Positions 35,655-47,841 are shown, numbered from the stretch's first letter. The stretch is DNA of 64,000 nt from Apoderus coryli (GCA_911728435.2 OU452205.1:9492260-9556259), one strand, 5' to 3'. Translations and numbers: made by a program. Notes: generated from the sequence alone by a model not told the origin.

Positions 35655-36975
35655 TTCTTCTTGAAATTCCGCTCCTATCGGAGATTGGAAATCATCACCA
35701 CTACTCGGTTCTTATCAATCGCCCGCCTGAAGAGTTCTGCGGACATGCAACCAAACCACTCCCTCAAGTTGCGCAGCCAAGAGATTCTTCTTCTGCCAAT
35801 CGTTATCTTGCCTTTTAGAAAATGTCCTAGATATTCTAATTTTCTCTTTTTTATGGTGTTACTAACTTCTTTGATTTTATTCATTCGGCGTAGTACTTCC
35901 TCATTTGAAATCTTGTCAACTCATGGTATTCTCAGCATCCTCCTATAACACGACATTTCAAATGCTTCTATGTTCTTGATGTTTATCCAAGCCTCCATTC
36001 CATACAATAAAATAATGAATATATAGCAATTTAGCATTCTGTTTCTCAGTTCTAATGTTATATCTCGGCTGCAGAGTATTTTATTCATATTTATGAAATC
36101 GCTGCGAGCTACTTCAATTCGACACTTGATTTCTTTTGTGTTCTGCTGTTTCAGTTACCCATGTGCCGAGATATTTGTAGGAGGATCCCCATTCTAGGTT
36201 GTCGTTATTAATATTTATAGATGGTCTATTGTGATTTGTGCTTTGGTGCTCTTGCAGAAAATGCTTGTTAACTCATCCAGATGTTGTAGGTCTTCCAGAC
36301 TGTCGGCGAAGATATCTGTATCGTCTGCGTATCGCAAGTTGTTAATTCCTTCCCCGTTTATGACAATACCACCGGTTTCTTCTGACAGCACTTCTTCAAA
36401 GATGCCTTCACTATATACATTGAATAAGAGAGGCGCCAATACACATCCCTGTCTAACACCTCGACATATCTTAATCTCCTCACTCAGATCTTCTCCGACT
36501 TTGACTCGTGCGGTTTGGTGCCAATAGAGATTGGATATTATTCTTATATTTTTGCTATCGATGTTTTTTCTCTTTAGAATCTCTAGGAGTTTTGGGTTTT
36601 GCACTCTATCAAATGCCATATGAAAGTCGATAAAGCCGATGTACATATCATGATTCATATTTAGGCACCTTTGTCTCAGTACGTTTAGTCCGAAGAGCGC
36701 TTCTCTTGTTCCCACGCCTTTCCTGAAACTCATTTGAGTGTCACAGATGTCTTGTTCTAACTCCTTATAAATTCGGTTATGTATCATCTCTTTAAAAATC
36801 TTTTCAAGGTGTGACTGACTAGTGCAATGATTCTGTAGTCCGAACATCACATATGGCTTTATTTTTCTTTGGCATTGTCACCAATGTTGAGCTAGCCAAT
36901 CGCTAGGAATTCTGCCCTTCTCATAAATGTTGTTAAACAGGTTCTCAAATTTGTTAATCTGCTTTCACTGTTGCA
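35655..36975 (-). pseudogene. LINE (endonuclease-reverse transcriptase type), 3' half, broken
   Basis: From right to left: FENLFNNIYEKGRIPSDWL; after stops, the frame 36850-36215 with HNRIYKELEQDICDTQMSF, FIDFHMAFDRVQNPKLLEIL, CRGVRQGCVLAPLLFNVYSE and LRYADDTDIFADSLEDLQHL. These are the fingers-to-palm blocks, with a complete YADD catalytic motif. Further on come SCYRRMLRIP and a C-terminus with LEYLGHFLKG, SWLRNLREWFGCMSAELFRR and ending ISNLR. Stops separate the pieces. The 5' part, including the endonuclease, is gone. The motif set fits the RTE/BovB-like group of insect LINEs, but the clade is tentative. Confidence 0.85.
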
Positions 36976-38628
36976 CACTGCAAACACAGATCTTCTTTAT
37001 TGTGATCAATAATTCTTTATAATATCTGCATTCTGTGTAGAGCCTCGTTGATGGTTACAAAATTTTAAACAAACGCCTGTATGTCCACATTTTGGACGCC
37101 TCTATTTTGTTGACAGTGTCACTTTGGGTTATTAACTATTTTTCACTAAAATTACTTCAAATACACAATGGCACTTTCTAAATTTACTACAACTATATGG
37201 AATAACCATTTTATAAAACTACAATATACAACATCTTGATAGAAATTAATCTTAAACATGAAAATAGTGGCTCGACTATTAATGTAAACATAAACTATTT
37301 TGACAGAAGGAACTGTCAAGCAAATTATTAGAAAAATAAGTGACACCAACGTTAGAAAGAAATATTACCAAATTTTGACAAACCAACGAGCCAAAATAGA
37401 GAGATATGGTAGTTCTAAAAATAACTTCTACCGCTATTAACGTTAACGTTAATTTAACACCAACGATTTTAAATAGAGAGATATGGTAATCCTAGAAAAT
37501 GACGTCACCTAATGTGTCAACCATATTATAGGCAGCCATTTTAAGGCTAGCAGATTTAAAATACCTATCTAATATATTTATAGTAGGTATTTAGTATCTT
37601 CTTTCGTTTTAAAACAAATCATAAGGAAAAAAGGCATATCCGCGTAGAAACAATGATTAAAGGAATATAAGCTCATCAGCACTCGACTTTAGGCCCCTTC
37701 ATCACTTACCAACCACGGATCGACGGAAGTTTTCTGTCTAAAACAAACCTCATGTATTGCTTAATTAGTAAGTACTAAAAAATTATATTATAATGTGAAA
37801 CATTTAGTAATTATTTTATAATTTTTTATCTGAGTTATGCACAAGTTTTCTTAATACAGTTTTAATTTCATTGATGAAAAAATAACTAAATCAAAAATAT
37901 TATTTTTGTCAGGCCATGGTGACCACAAATATTCCTGTCCATCTAAGTTATATACCAAAATTTTAAAAAACTTTGACCCTTGTGTATGCAACAATTTAAA
38001 TTTAAAGTGAAACATATTTTTTTTTAATATATATTCGTGAGCGAAATTACTGACTGCGCTATTGTGTTCATCCCATGGTTAGTGTTCGGTTTTAACGCCA
38101 AAGGTTCTCTTGATCGACTATTAACCAAATATTTGCCGGACATTGTTGCATTTTCTTTTGTAATTCGCATTAGTTCAACAAATATGCGGATAGTCTTCAA
38201 ACTTACTTTTATTTAACTACTTTTATTTGCCTTATAATAAAACAAGAAATGGAGTTTTCCAAAAAAAAAAGCGATAAAATAAGTTTCTAACTAATCCAAG
38301 CAGACTATGTTACAAAAATATTTGCAAGAAAAGTTACACTATGATAATCACAAAACAAGAAGAAAAATTCAGATTTATAAAAACAGTAATTTTTTAACAT
38401 AGCAACTTTAATAATTGCAATTAAAAATCAGAAAAACTTTGCATAGATTATCTACTCCAAAAAAATAGTCAATTTACGAACATGTTGTCATAGTACAAAT
38501 TGAATTAATGAATAGTAAATAAAAGCTCGAATAAGGTTCGTTATTAGTTGATTACAACACTAAGGTAATTAACAGTAATCTTTCTCAAATTTAATGTAAT
38601 TCTGGTATACTAGGTATAATTATTACGA
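36976..38628. other. No gene seen; small tandem duplication
   Basis: At about 37396-37490 the segment AGAGAGATATGGTA occurs twice about 70 bp apart, in similar context. Near 37300 a short TGACAG...CTGTCA inverted pair is visible. Otherwise AT-rich without readable protein. Confidence 0.45.
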
Positions 38629-40045
38629 ATTTTATTACTTCCGACTCTCTCTAAAATCTTAGAAAAAATTATGTATAGGCAGATACTTAATCACTTAAAT
38701 AAGTATAATCTACTTCCTGAGAGGCAGTCCGGATTCAGAAAAGTGTACAACGGCGATGCTTGATTTAGTTGATGATATTCTTCATGATATAGACTGGGGA
38801 AGATCGACAGCCCTTGTACTTCTTGATTTCTCGAAGGCATTCGATAGTATCAATCATGAAATACTCTTCGCCGTTCTTCATTATTCTGGATTCTCAAATA
38901 ACTCGATCAATTTGTTAAATTCATATTTCGATGGTAGATATCAATTCGTTGAGACTTCAGAGGGCAGATCGGATCTGGGAGAGTTACTATGTGGTGTGCC
39001 GCAGGAGTCAGTCTTGGGTCCGCTAGTGTTTTGTTTGTATACCGCTAATTTACCGGAGTGTTTGCAGAAATGTACTGGATATTATTATGCTGACGATATT
39101 CAAATACGGCTTTCCTTCGATCCATCCGATGTGCACAATGCAAACATTGTACTTAATAATGAACTGGGTTTGTTTCTTGACCGATCTGCTCAACATCAAC
39201 TGGAAGGGAATCCCTTCAAATTGAAATTTGATTTGATTTGGAAAGAGTCGGAACACTGTTGAAGAGTCTCTTAATATTAGGATAAATAATCAGTCCTTGA
39301 TTTCAGTGGGATCTGCGAGGAGTCTTGGAGTTGACATGGATGTGGATTTGAGATTTATTGGTCATGTTACTCAATGTTTGCAGAAAGCCTACACCGTTAT
39401 GAAAATGCTTTATCCTCACATACATGTGTTGCAACAGGGGTTAAAATTTAAATTAACTGACACATTGTCACATTTCAACTATGCTGACGTAGTTTATCAT
39501 CCATGTTTGATGCTTGCTGGTAGGGCTTGAATACAAAGAGTTCAAAAATCGTGTCTGAGGTTCACTTATGGTATTAGAAAATATGACCCCGTCAGCCATA
39601 AATTATTAGATTCCAATTGGCTTTATATGGATGATCAACGTAAGCTTCACTCAGCATGCTTATTTCATTCCATTCTGTTGCGGAGGTGCCCCCCATATTT
39701 ATATAATAAAATTAAATTTAGGTCCGACGTCCACACAATCAACTTAAGGTTTAGAGGACTCATATCACCTCCTCCACACCGGAATGTAATTTTTGGCGTT
39801 CTATTGTCTTTATAATCAAATTACGTCGGAGATAACAGGCTTGAAACTATCATCTTTCAGAAACTCATACCGGAAAACTCTATTTGATGCTTTACAGTAG
39901 TGTTTTTTTCTATCCATATCCACATCGTGCTTTTCCACCAGATTGCTGCAAATAAACTGATTTATTATTATTAGCTGATTACAGTTACCAAGAACCATAT
40001 GCTCTTTGTCACTTAAGCAATAAATTGTATTAAATTGAAATGATC
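38629..40045 (+). pseudogene. LINE reverse transcriptase and C-terminal region, frameshifted
   Basis: LLPTLSKILEKIMYRQIL and ERQSGFRK start the reverse transcriptase. After a frameshift at about 38745 the frame 38756-39262 gives ALVLLDFSKAFDSINHEIL, LCGVPQESVLGPLVFCLYTA and GYYYADDIQI (YADD intact). The usual GVPQGS reads GVPQES. A second frame change near 39240 leads to 39297-39530 (SARSLGVDMDVDLRFIGHV) and then, past a stop, to a C-terminal segment ending near 39815 (QKSCLRFTYGIRKYDPVSHK, LHSACLFHSIL). It is 5'-truncated. It belongs to the Jockey/R1-like group of insect LINEs, clade tentative. Few disruptions suggest moderate age. Confidence 0.85.
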
Positions 40046-40684
40046 TTTGTATTAGTAAACGGAAAATTATAGCGGAACTTTAAGATCTAGATACGTGCGA
40101 AGAGCGAAAGCCTTGAACAAAGGTTGTCTTGCTTTTAGTGGTAAATGAAACAAAGGTATAACGTAGAAAACACGATAATTCTGTCTTAACTTCTAAATAT
40201 CATTTTCAAAATAAATGGCTTTCCAAAATATTCGTATAAATAGCGCTTCTTTTGAATCACCTCGTATATTTTGTGTTTAACGAAACAATATAAATATATA
40301 AAATTTTGATGATAATATAAAAAACATTTTGTGCACATTGTACAGTTTTTAGTTTTTACTGCTAAAGCTATAAAATATATTACATGATGTGCATATTCAG
40401 ACACAGTCAAATTTATAAAACTCTAGACCAATTATTTATGGAGTATTCATATTCACAGCTTAATGGCCAGGAAATATATATATAATATACATTTGTGGGT
40501 GTTTATATTGTATACAGATAACATTTCCATTTGCTGACAACTAAATAGTTTTTTCCCATAAATATGTATTAGGTAAATTTCCTCACATAATTTTAATTTT
40601 TACATTATTTTCTTATGATTCTACACATTGTACACTCCTAAAGGAATATCTAGTTTATATTGTATTGCAGAAAAGTCTAGTATT
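40046..40684. other. No gene seen
   Basis: AT-rich. Ends at the left target duplication of the SINE. Confidence 0.5.
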
Positions 40685-40697
40685 GAAGTGAACAATG

Positions 40698-40988
40698 GGC
40701 CGGGAGATGCCCACATGTGCAAGCGCGCATCGACGTGATCATGATACCGCAGTATCTGGTCGTGTGGATGTTGGTTGGATGGGTGGACGGCCCTCCCGGT
40801 CGAGTCGGTAGACTTGCCAATGTCATGTACTTATGGACTACATAGTCGTAGGTGCTGGCATCTGGCAGTCGATGACCGTGGTTCGGATTCCACGCTAAAC
40901 TGTAGGTCCAAGAATTCTCACAAATATATATAACTAAAGAAATGGCTAAATTACCTAGTTGTAGAGGCCAATAATATAGAGAGAGAGA
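40698..40988 (+). mobile_element. tRNA-derived SINE with perfect 13-bp target duplication
   Basis: The 291-bp insert is flanked by exact copies of GAAGTGAACAATG (40685-40697 and 40989-41001). Inside, GGTTCGGATTCC (40880-40891) is a near-perfect RNA polymerase III B box within a 5-bp T-arm stem (CGTGG/CCACG). An A-box-like GGTCGAGTCGGTAG lies at 40798-40811, farther upstream than in a normal tRNA. The 3' end is a GA repeat. It is much less AT-rich than its surroundings. A complete structure and intact duplication mean a recent insertion, presumably mobilised by a LINE. The roughly 100 bp before the A box are not tRNA-like and unexplained. Confidence 0.85.
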
Positions 40989-41001
40989 GAAGTGAACAAT
41001 G

Positions 41002-41140
41002 AATATATTATGGGTAACTGTGGAAGATCCGACTACTCGTGTAGGGGAAATACTTAGGTGGATCTCACGCTAAAGCAATCGTCAATAAGCGATTAGCAAC
41101 TAACAATTCGATATCCCTTGTCGAAGGCCGTGGCTATCTA
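41002..41140. other. Short stretch between SINE and DNA element
   Basis: Nothing recognised. Confidence 0.4.
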
Positions 41141-42918
41141 CACTGATAAAACTGTTTTAAAAATGGTCAAAGAATTATATATTTGATTTGTTTGGGTTAA
41201 ATAAAAATTACTTATTTAGAATAAATTTTGTTTCTTTAGAACATATTCACTTGTTTGAAAACCGGATGTAATTTGTTTGATCAATATTTATTTGAAATAA
41301 ATAATATCTATTTAATGCAAACAAGAGAATTCACGAATAATACGAATTTTATATCTAAATAAAAGATATTCAAAATAAGTAATCATTTGTTTGAATTAAA
41401 CAAATATTTATTTGTTTTAAGTGGCTAAAGGAACGGGTACGGGGTTTCCCTTTTTGGCGTTGCCAATACAAGAATAGTCTTGTCTTAGCATAGCGCAGTG
41501 AAATAGTGAGGCAGCGATATTATACTTATAGTGATCAACTTCCAGTCTAGTTTTCTAAATTAAGTTATAATATCAACTAGGTATATTATATAGTTATTCT
41601 TATATTAAAAGTAAATAGATACCTATTATTAATTAGGATAAAAAATATGAGTGAGATTACAGCTAAGGAAACTTGAGCATCTATGTCCCATTTTTGAATG
41701 TTAGTATAATAGAGCTTAATATAATATGTTTAATAATTGTTGTAATGTATTACAATATAAATTGTAAAGGTATAATTATTAGACCATGGAAATACCCACG
41801 TCCACTTAGATATCTTAATTTAGATTAAATTTTTGTGTCATAAAATATAATTAGAGGTTTGCGGATTATCTTGATACTTATCGTATACCTACCTAGAGGC
41901 AACAAATAATTATTTATTCGATTCAAATAAATATCAAATTCAATTATATCATACATATTTAAATGAAATATACAAATATCTAAATGTTAATATAGGTGTT
42001 TCTAATTTTGGAGAACAAAGAATAGATGAATTGGAACTGATTTTAAGTATTTAAGAAAACCAGTTTGACTTCCTCACAAGAAATGTTTTGGGAGATAAAA
42101 TTCGATTGAAAAGGGGTCTTGAGGAACTTAAGGTAAACAAAATATCCGTAAATAATTTCTAATGTAATTTTAATGATTAAGTAGTTTATCAGGAAAAGAA
42201 AGAAAATGATCAACTCATAAACAAAAAAGTCGATAGATCACGAAACCAATGTCGTTGATTTAAACACTAATGACGATATCGAAGTTTCTAACGGCAATAT
42301 ACAAACTAGTGAAAATATGCCAATTATATACAACCAATCTAACAAAAACGACGCACAGTGAAGCCTCTAGGATTATGGTTACGATAAGTTACGGTATATT
42401 AATAAAAAATGCTTAGTTTTAAGGATTTTTACATATATTTTATAGATGTTGCTTCTTTGCAATCAATATATCAAATGGCGAAAAAGTTTATCTTTTATTC
42501 TATTTGATACAATGTTTTGGGACATACTATATACTATGATATTACTTAATAGTATATTGCACATACAAATAAGTATATTGCACATACAGCAATATACATA
42601 AGTATATATACATAAGTATATTGCACATACAAATAACTGATTTTAATTGAATTGAATAAATAAATAAACTAAAACTAAACATTCAAGTATTTGAACAAAA
42701 TAAATATAATTATTGAAATTGAATAAGTATGTCTTTCTATTAATTGTTTCAATTATTTATACCAATCAAATATTAAGGATGTTTAAACAAATTGCATTTT
42801 GATCTACCAAATAAATTATGACTTTGTTTTAAAGAATTAATTTGTTTGCAGCATATCAAAACAATATTTGTTTAAGTCCACTGAATTTTTATTTGGTTCA
42901 AGACTTTTTTTTTCAGTG
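41141..42918. mobile_element. Candidate non-autonomous DNA transposon flanked by TA
   Basis: It begins CACTGATAAAACTG after a TA and ends in the complement of CACTGAAAAAAAAAG before a TA, the pattern of Tc1/mariner-type non-autonomous elements. Both outer 250 bp are rich in ATTTGTTT and AAACAAATA motifs in opposite orientation. The core holds a low-AT patch (41430-41520) and an AAGTATATTGCACATACA tandem repeat (42550-42640). No transposase frame is present. Boundaries rest on short termini only. Confidence 0.45.
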
Positions 42919-43016
42919 TATATGTTGAAAACCGATAGATCTTGCTTTAAAAATATATATTAAATAATACGTGGAAATGTATTTTTGTTATTATTTTTAC
43001 GAATATTTTGACTGCC

Positions 43017-43163
43017 GATCCAGCATTTAATATCAAATTTGTAAAATTAGTTGAAAGGCATGAGTGTATTTACGATTAGATTCGTAAAGATCACAGTAGA
43101 AGGAAAGCTGTTGAAAAAGCATGGAAAACAATCGGATCCGAAGTGAAATTACCTGCAAAATAA
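43017..43163 (+). pseudogene. MADF-domain fragment, probably the Harbinger accessory DNA-binding protein
   Basis: The frame reads FNIKFVKLVERHECIYD, one internal stop, then DHSRRKAVEKAWKTIGSEVK and a terminal stop. This is the helix arrangement of MADF/SANT-like domains (F..LVE.H..IYD ... KAWK.I). PIF/Harbinger transposons carry such a protein divergent from or convergent with the transposase; here it faces the minus-strand transposase relic at 43419. It is short and stop-interrupted, so dead. Confidence 0.65.
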
Positions 43164-43418
43164 CGATATTTTTATTATTTAATTTTTTACTAAACTTTAT
43201 AACACAGTATAGTTTCCTTGCCAAGGTAATGCATTTTACAAAATAAGCTTCTAAGTAATCTTTTAAGTCGTATGCCGTATTATTATTATTACTACTGCTA
43301 GATTGTATTATATTATTATACAAAGAATTTGAGATGAGGAACCGGTTCTCCTTTTGAAACCTGTGGAATCGAGAATTTACCTTCAGTTATTCTTATAAAA
43401 TTGTGCAACAAAGCTGCT

Positions 43419-44175
43419 TTAACAACTGAATGTGCTGTTTGCGCATGACATAAAACGTCCTTTAAAATATTCTAAATTTCGATGCCAGCATTCCACAATT
43501 TTTCGTGCTGTAGATAACCTGTATTTGAATAAACGTTTACTGTTGTCCAGAGTTCTATGCGGATATGGTCTCACGAGATTGTTTTTCAGTCGAAATGCTT
43601 CGTCTCTTACAAAATAGAATGGAAAACAGACGTCATCATTTGGTATTGGTATTTGTGCGGGAATATGAAGTTTTGCGTTATATAGTAATTTTCCAAGTGC
43701 AGAACTTTGGAAACCTGTGCCATCACTATTTCTTCCTGCTTCGTCTACATAGGCCACTAACAAATATCTGTTAAATGCGCGAAATTTCTGCGCACACATA
43801 TTACATACAACATTTTTTCTACAGCTGCAGATATTTCGTTTCATATTATTCTAAAGAAAACATATTATTTACTTTACAATTAATTATTTAGTACGTACCT
43901 ACTTATTATCGAGTTAAAGAAGCAGTATGCAGTATTTCGAAAATTAAAAGTGGTGAAAAAAGGTCACTCTTTTTTGAAATTTGTAGAAAAATAATATTTC
44001 TGTCGGACGAATAGAATCTCTGCAGTTTGTGTCTTGTTTGATTATCAGCGACTCAATTAAATTTAAAAGGACTTGGAAATTATTTGGGCAGTTCCGATAG
44101 TAGTTCCTGAATTGATCAGGATGGGCTTTTAGTTCTCTAGCAACATGAATACATCCCTAGAATCTGCTGTCTTCG
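43419..44175 (-). pseudogene. PIF/Harbinger transposase (DDE_Tnp_4 type), internally deleted
   Basis: On the - strand, an N-terminal piece at about 44165-43975 (CIHVARELKAHPDQFRNYYR ... SLIIKQDTNCRDSIRPTE) matches the helical start of Harbinger transposases. The middle, including the first catalytic aspartate region, is missing around 43850-43970. The frame 43844-43419 (141 codons) gives VAYVDEAGRNSDGTGFQSSA, ALGKLLYNAKLHIP, YFVRDEAFRLKNNLVRPYPH and KRLFKYRLSTARKIVE, the conserved C-terminal catalytic half (D of GRNSDG; GDEAF-like block reading RDEAF). The paired MADF fragment supports a former two-gene Harbinger. Confidence 0.85.
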
Positions 44176-44980
44176 TTTGTCAGTTATGTTTCTAGACACC
44201 CTATAGTTTTTTAGTTATTGATTTTTATCAAGCATAAGCCGACAAGTGAAATATGTATCCCACCATCATTAAAATTCGCACGTCATTTAAATTTTAGATT
44301 ACTGTAAACTTTTAATGGCACGTTGGTGTAGTAGGGATACCATTAAAATTCACTATCCATAATAATAAACACCTTTAAGTTAAAACTGTATAGATGGAAA
44401 AACGCGTATAATACAGACATAATCATATGTTTTTATTATTGTGAATTTTTCTGTAGGCCTCTGGCATTTATAATCTCTTACAAAGCTAGGGTACGTAGTA
44501 TAATAAATAAATATTCTGGAAGAAAAGCAGCACTTTTGAAAGTATAACCCAGGGGTGTTTTCTGTATGAAAGAATAGACACGTTGCGTTTTTAAGTGCTC
44601 TTAGCACGTGACTCGGACAAGTGATACGTGCATTGTACCTTCCCATATAATAAGGAGTGAGCTTATGTAAACGGACACAAAGGCACCCGGAGGATACATA
44701 TTATGTAAAAAAGTGGGGTTAGGTCAGATTTATATGATAGAAATTTTCGAATTATTTTACGTGGAAGTATTTTTGCGTCTGAGAAAATTTCTACATCACG
44801 TTCATATAACATAAAGTAACTAAATAACAGGGACCTATAGAAAAAATGTGTACAATAAACTTTGGTGTAGGTGAGCCGTTCAATAGAGAATACATTCCTT
44901 GCATATTGTGGGCATTTTATTAGGCACCTTTTCTCAGTAACTATCAACTATAGAGAACAAAATTAATACAAAAGCACTTA
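44176..44980. other. No gene seen
   Basis: Two minus-strand frames of 88 and 94 codons (44380-44947) show no motif. This segment probably includes one Harbinger terminus, but no terminal inverted repeat could be paired. Confidence 0.4.
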
Positions 44981-45902
44981 TTTAATAGACCAGATGCGTA
45001 GGTAAGCGCAAAACAGTGATTGAAACTCGATTTGACAGACTTATGTTGCCCACACCAATGCAATTACAAATTTGGGTTGTGGTATAAAAAAGATTGTCCG
45101 CACCAATAGATTTTTTATATATTTAAGATTTAATTTATTTGTTTATTTATTAATAGAAAGGACTGGCAGCTTAAAATTAGTATGTTATTATTTTTTTTAC
45201 TGTTAGTAAAAAATATAGTTGTATAGAAATTAAGAACGTAAATGAATCTGTCCTCGCTATCGAAAATGTTGTGTATAATATTAGAGAACAAGGCAAAACA
45301 ACTACTACACTGGCTAATAGCACGACTGAAATTGAATTACAAGCACCAATTTTCTAAATAAATAGCGGCGACAGATTGGTCTCACATCGAAAAAATCTAC
45401 ATTCACTTTCTTAATTAATATTTTTAGTAACAATAAAATATCTATACACAACATACAAAAATAACATCACACAACGTATGTTTTTGGTTTACTACACAAT
45501 AACAGAGAATATTGGCATCACAATTATTTTTGAACTGTATACTTTATGATTAAATTATATTGAGTCAAATATGAGCGACCCATCTGGATCACTGTTGGTA
45601 TTATTGCTACTATTTATTATATTATATTTCTCGTTTTCTTTAGATTTACAGTTTATATTATGTCCAATAGAAATGTATTTGTTTATTTTAAATAGGTCTA
45701 AATCTTTTTTAAAATAAGAATAAAATCCCAAACCACAATGTAATACATAATAACCCGCACTACAGATACCTCTGCACGTACTAGTCAACCGCTTTATACC
45801 TAGCATGAACCAAACTACCGGAGCTGGCACTTTCTCGGTAGGCGTGGTTTCAAAAAGAATTGAACAGGCGCGCTCGCTTGCTTTCGCATCTGGTCTATTA
45901 AA
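44981..45902. mobile_element. TIR element, about 920 bp, perfect 18-bp ends
   Basis: TTTAATAGACCAGATGCG at 44981-44998 is the exact reverse complement of 45885-45902. The similarity continues weakly inward (AAGCG on each side). No transposase frame lies inside, so it is non-autonomous. Proximity to the Harbinger relic suggests, but does not prove, that family. No clean target duplication is visible. Confidence 0.75.
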
Positions 45903-46518
45903 TCTGTGACAAAATGGTCTTGGATTTGAACATTTTTGTTATTTAAAGAAATAAAGGTAACTTTCAGAATTTTGTGTAATTTAGACAGAAATTAAAATAT
46001 ATTTTTGGTTAACAAATCGATGACTTTAGCAAATAATGTCTTGTGCGGCTCGTAGTTAAGATTATATGATAAAATTTCAGCAATAACTTAAAACAAAAAA
46101 ACTACTTCCTAACGGTATACCGAATCTAAGTGTTGTAAAAATATACAGGGTGTCGTAAATCATTGGATATATTGGTAAATTTTCGATTTGCAATATTTTA
46201 ATATTTTAATTGGGTACCTACGTGATATTTTGAATAAAATGGTTAGTGTGTGACGTTGGTTTATTGGAAATAATAAAAATAATATAAGTATAATAATAAT
46301 TATTAAAATTCTGTTTCATAACGCAGGTCATATATTATTGATTATATTATATCTTGTCGGGAAAGTTTGGGCGCGACACAATCGTTTTTTTTTTGTTATT
46401 GGATCAATAAGTGTAAATTTGAGTTGATTTTAAAAACTTTCATTATCAGAACCTGCTATGTGCATTATTAAACGGCAATTTTCTACTTAAAATCATGACA
46501 CAAAACAAGGGGTGACAT
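45903..46518. other. No gene; one CAGGGTGTC motif
   Basis: ACAGGGTGTCGTAAATCATT at 46145 resembles the ends of CAGGGTG-type repeats. The right part would be the 3' untranslated region of the antisense gene ending at 46519. No strong AATAAA was found on that strand (AATAAG and AATAAT variants only). Confidence 0.4.
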
Positions 46519-46702
46519 TTAAATTTTAAAGTTGGGGTGGCTCAACAGGTCTCCGAGGCGGTAAATCGTAAGAAGTGACTGTGTGGGTAATTTAAGTTCT
46601 TCTTCCCACACCCTATGCACTGACTCTGCACTTTCGTCTTCCAATAAGTCCTCAGGATCCAACGGTGTTGCTTCTCGCTCAGATATCCAGCAATCTATGA
46701 CC
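46519..46702 (-). CDS. Terminal coding exon of an unrecognised antisense gene
   Basis: On the - strand a pyrimidine-rich tract ending TTTTTTTTCTAG (AG at 46704-46703) precedes this exon. It has one leading base and then 60 codons to a TAA at 46521-46519. The peptide starts VIDCWISEREATPLDPEDLL and ends with LLTIYRLGDLLSHPNFKI. Base composition is clearly less AT-rich than the surroundings, and the sequence is acidic and non-repetitive, as in real coding DNA. The leading base completes a codon left open by the exon at 47746-47839, whose donor is in the matching phase. I do not recognise the family. It could be a host gene nested antisense in the neuroligin intron. Confidence 0.65.
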
Positions 46703-47745
46703 CTAGAAAAAAAATAAAGGACAAAATCAAGTATGTATATGTAATTATCTACCTATACTTTTGCACCACTGCGTATTTTCGAAATATACAGTATACGACA
46801 AGTTTTGAAATCTAATTTTAACTGTATAGTATTAGTAGAAGTTTATGTAGAATCCGATAATGGAATTAAACCCAAAGTGGTCCATTTAAAATAACCAAGT
46901 TAACGTAAACGTATGGCGGTGTTACGTAGGCTATATTATTTCTTTTGACAAGGTTATAATTGAGAGTACTCTTACCGAAATAGTCAAATTTCTACCCTAG
47001 TGTGTGATTACTGTGATATTACCTGGTATATCAGGTTCCAAAACACAGGTTTTGTAAGTAATATACTAAGAAAATACAATCAATAGTAATCTCATTGCTC
47101 CATCCTCCACCTAGTACAATTCTCCTGGATTTACTGTAGATATTTTCGTCAAACTTAATAAAAATACACGAGGCGACTAAAAGCCACGCATCCCCAAAAC
47201 AGAAAAATAAACATCATTCAAAGCAAATTGCGTAAGCCGAAGGGTCCATGATAATAGGCATATAAAAGACAGAAAAAGTTGCACCATGATATATATTTAC
47301 ATTATATGACTCCATACCCATAATACTAAATCTGAAGGAAAACGGTTTCACGCGTTGAAGCTATATATGTGTATATACCTAACATATACCATTAAGAGGA
47401 AGTGGTTGAACGCTGGCTATATGCGGTATCTCATCCGGACTGGATTTTAGGAAATTTTGACCGGAACTTGACCCAAAACCTTGAACAATGGTAGATAGTA
47501 TAATATAAATTATAGCTAAAAGCTTAAAGAATCTTGTTTTTGTGTAATCTAGCCTAATGTGGTGCAAAGAAATTATACCATTAAAGGGGATGACAGCAAT
47601 GATCTATGGGTTGTTATTTAGATATTGGTGGGGTTCGGTACGTTTAATTAATTCCAATAAAACACCAGATATACGTAATACATAATATATCTTACTGAAT
47701 CCATAAATATGTGGGCTAATGATAAAATAAACTTTATCCATACAC
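46703..47745 (-). other. Intron of the antisense gene
   Basis: Its donor is AAG|GTGTAT at 47746/47745 and its acceptor is CTAG at 46703. Inside it, 47400-47480 on the - strand also reads like coding sequence (SSSGQNFLKSSPDEIPHIAS), before a possible GTATAT donor. Its phase does not fit the flanking exons directly, so it may be an alternative exon or chance. Confidence 0.45.
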
Positions 47746-47839
47746 CTTATCCAAATCCCACAGTTTTTAGTCCAAGCTGTGATCAGTTTCGAACCTTCTT
47801 GACGCACCGAAACTACAAAACAATCAGGCACAGAAACTA
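47746..47839 (-). CDS. Internal exon of the unrecognised antisense gene
   Basis: On the - strand a TTTTCTTTGTTTAG acceptor (AG at 47841-47840) precedes 94 bp. These comprise two leading bases, 30 codons (VSVPDCFVVSVRQEGSKLIT, then AWTKNCGIWI) and two trailing bases, ending at AAG|GTGTAT. Joining to 46702 keeps the frame open to a stop 61 codons later. Splice signals at both ends and agreeing phases argue for a real exon. The preceding exon, which must end with one spare base, was not found; 48000-48220 has candidates, but none in the right phase. Confidence 0.6.
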
Positions 47840-47841
47840 CT

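Noticed and set aside
40740..40900. Functional tRNA gene
   Set aside because: The B box and T-arm are good, but there is no cloverleaf. The A-B distance and the flanking target duplications show a SINE.
43033..43323. 96-codon minus-strand frame overlapping the MADF fragment
   Set aside because: It is antisense to the recognisable plus-strand MADF domain and begins in a TAATAATAATA-rich simple sequence.
44380..44947. Two minus-strand frames of 88 and 94 codons
   Set aside because: No similarity to known families and no terminal or splice signals. Likely chance.
47379..47567. Minus-strand frame with a hydrophobic start followed by a SSSGQNFLKSSPDEIPHIAS segment, possible exon or secreted peptide
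   Set aside because: The donor phase does not match the downstream exon at 46702, and the acceptor is weak. It is mentioned only as a possible alternative exon.
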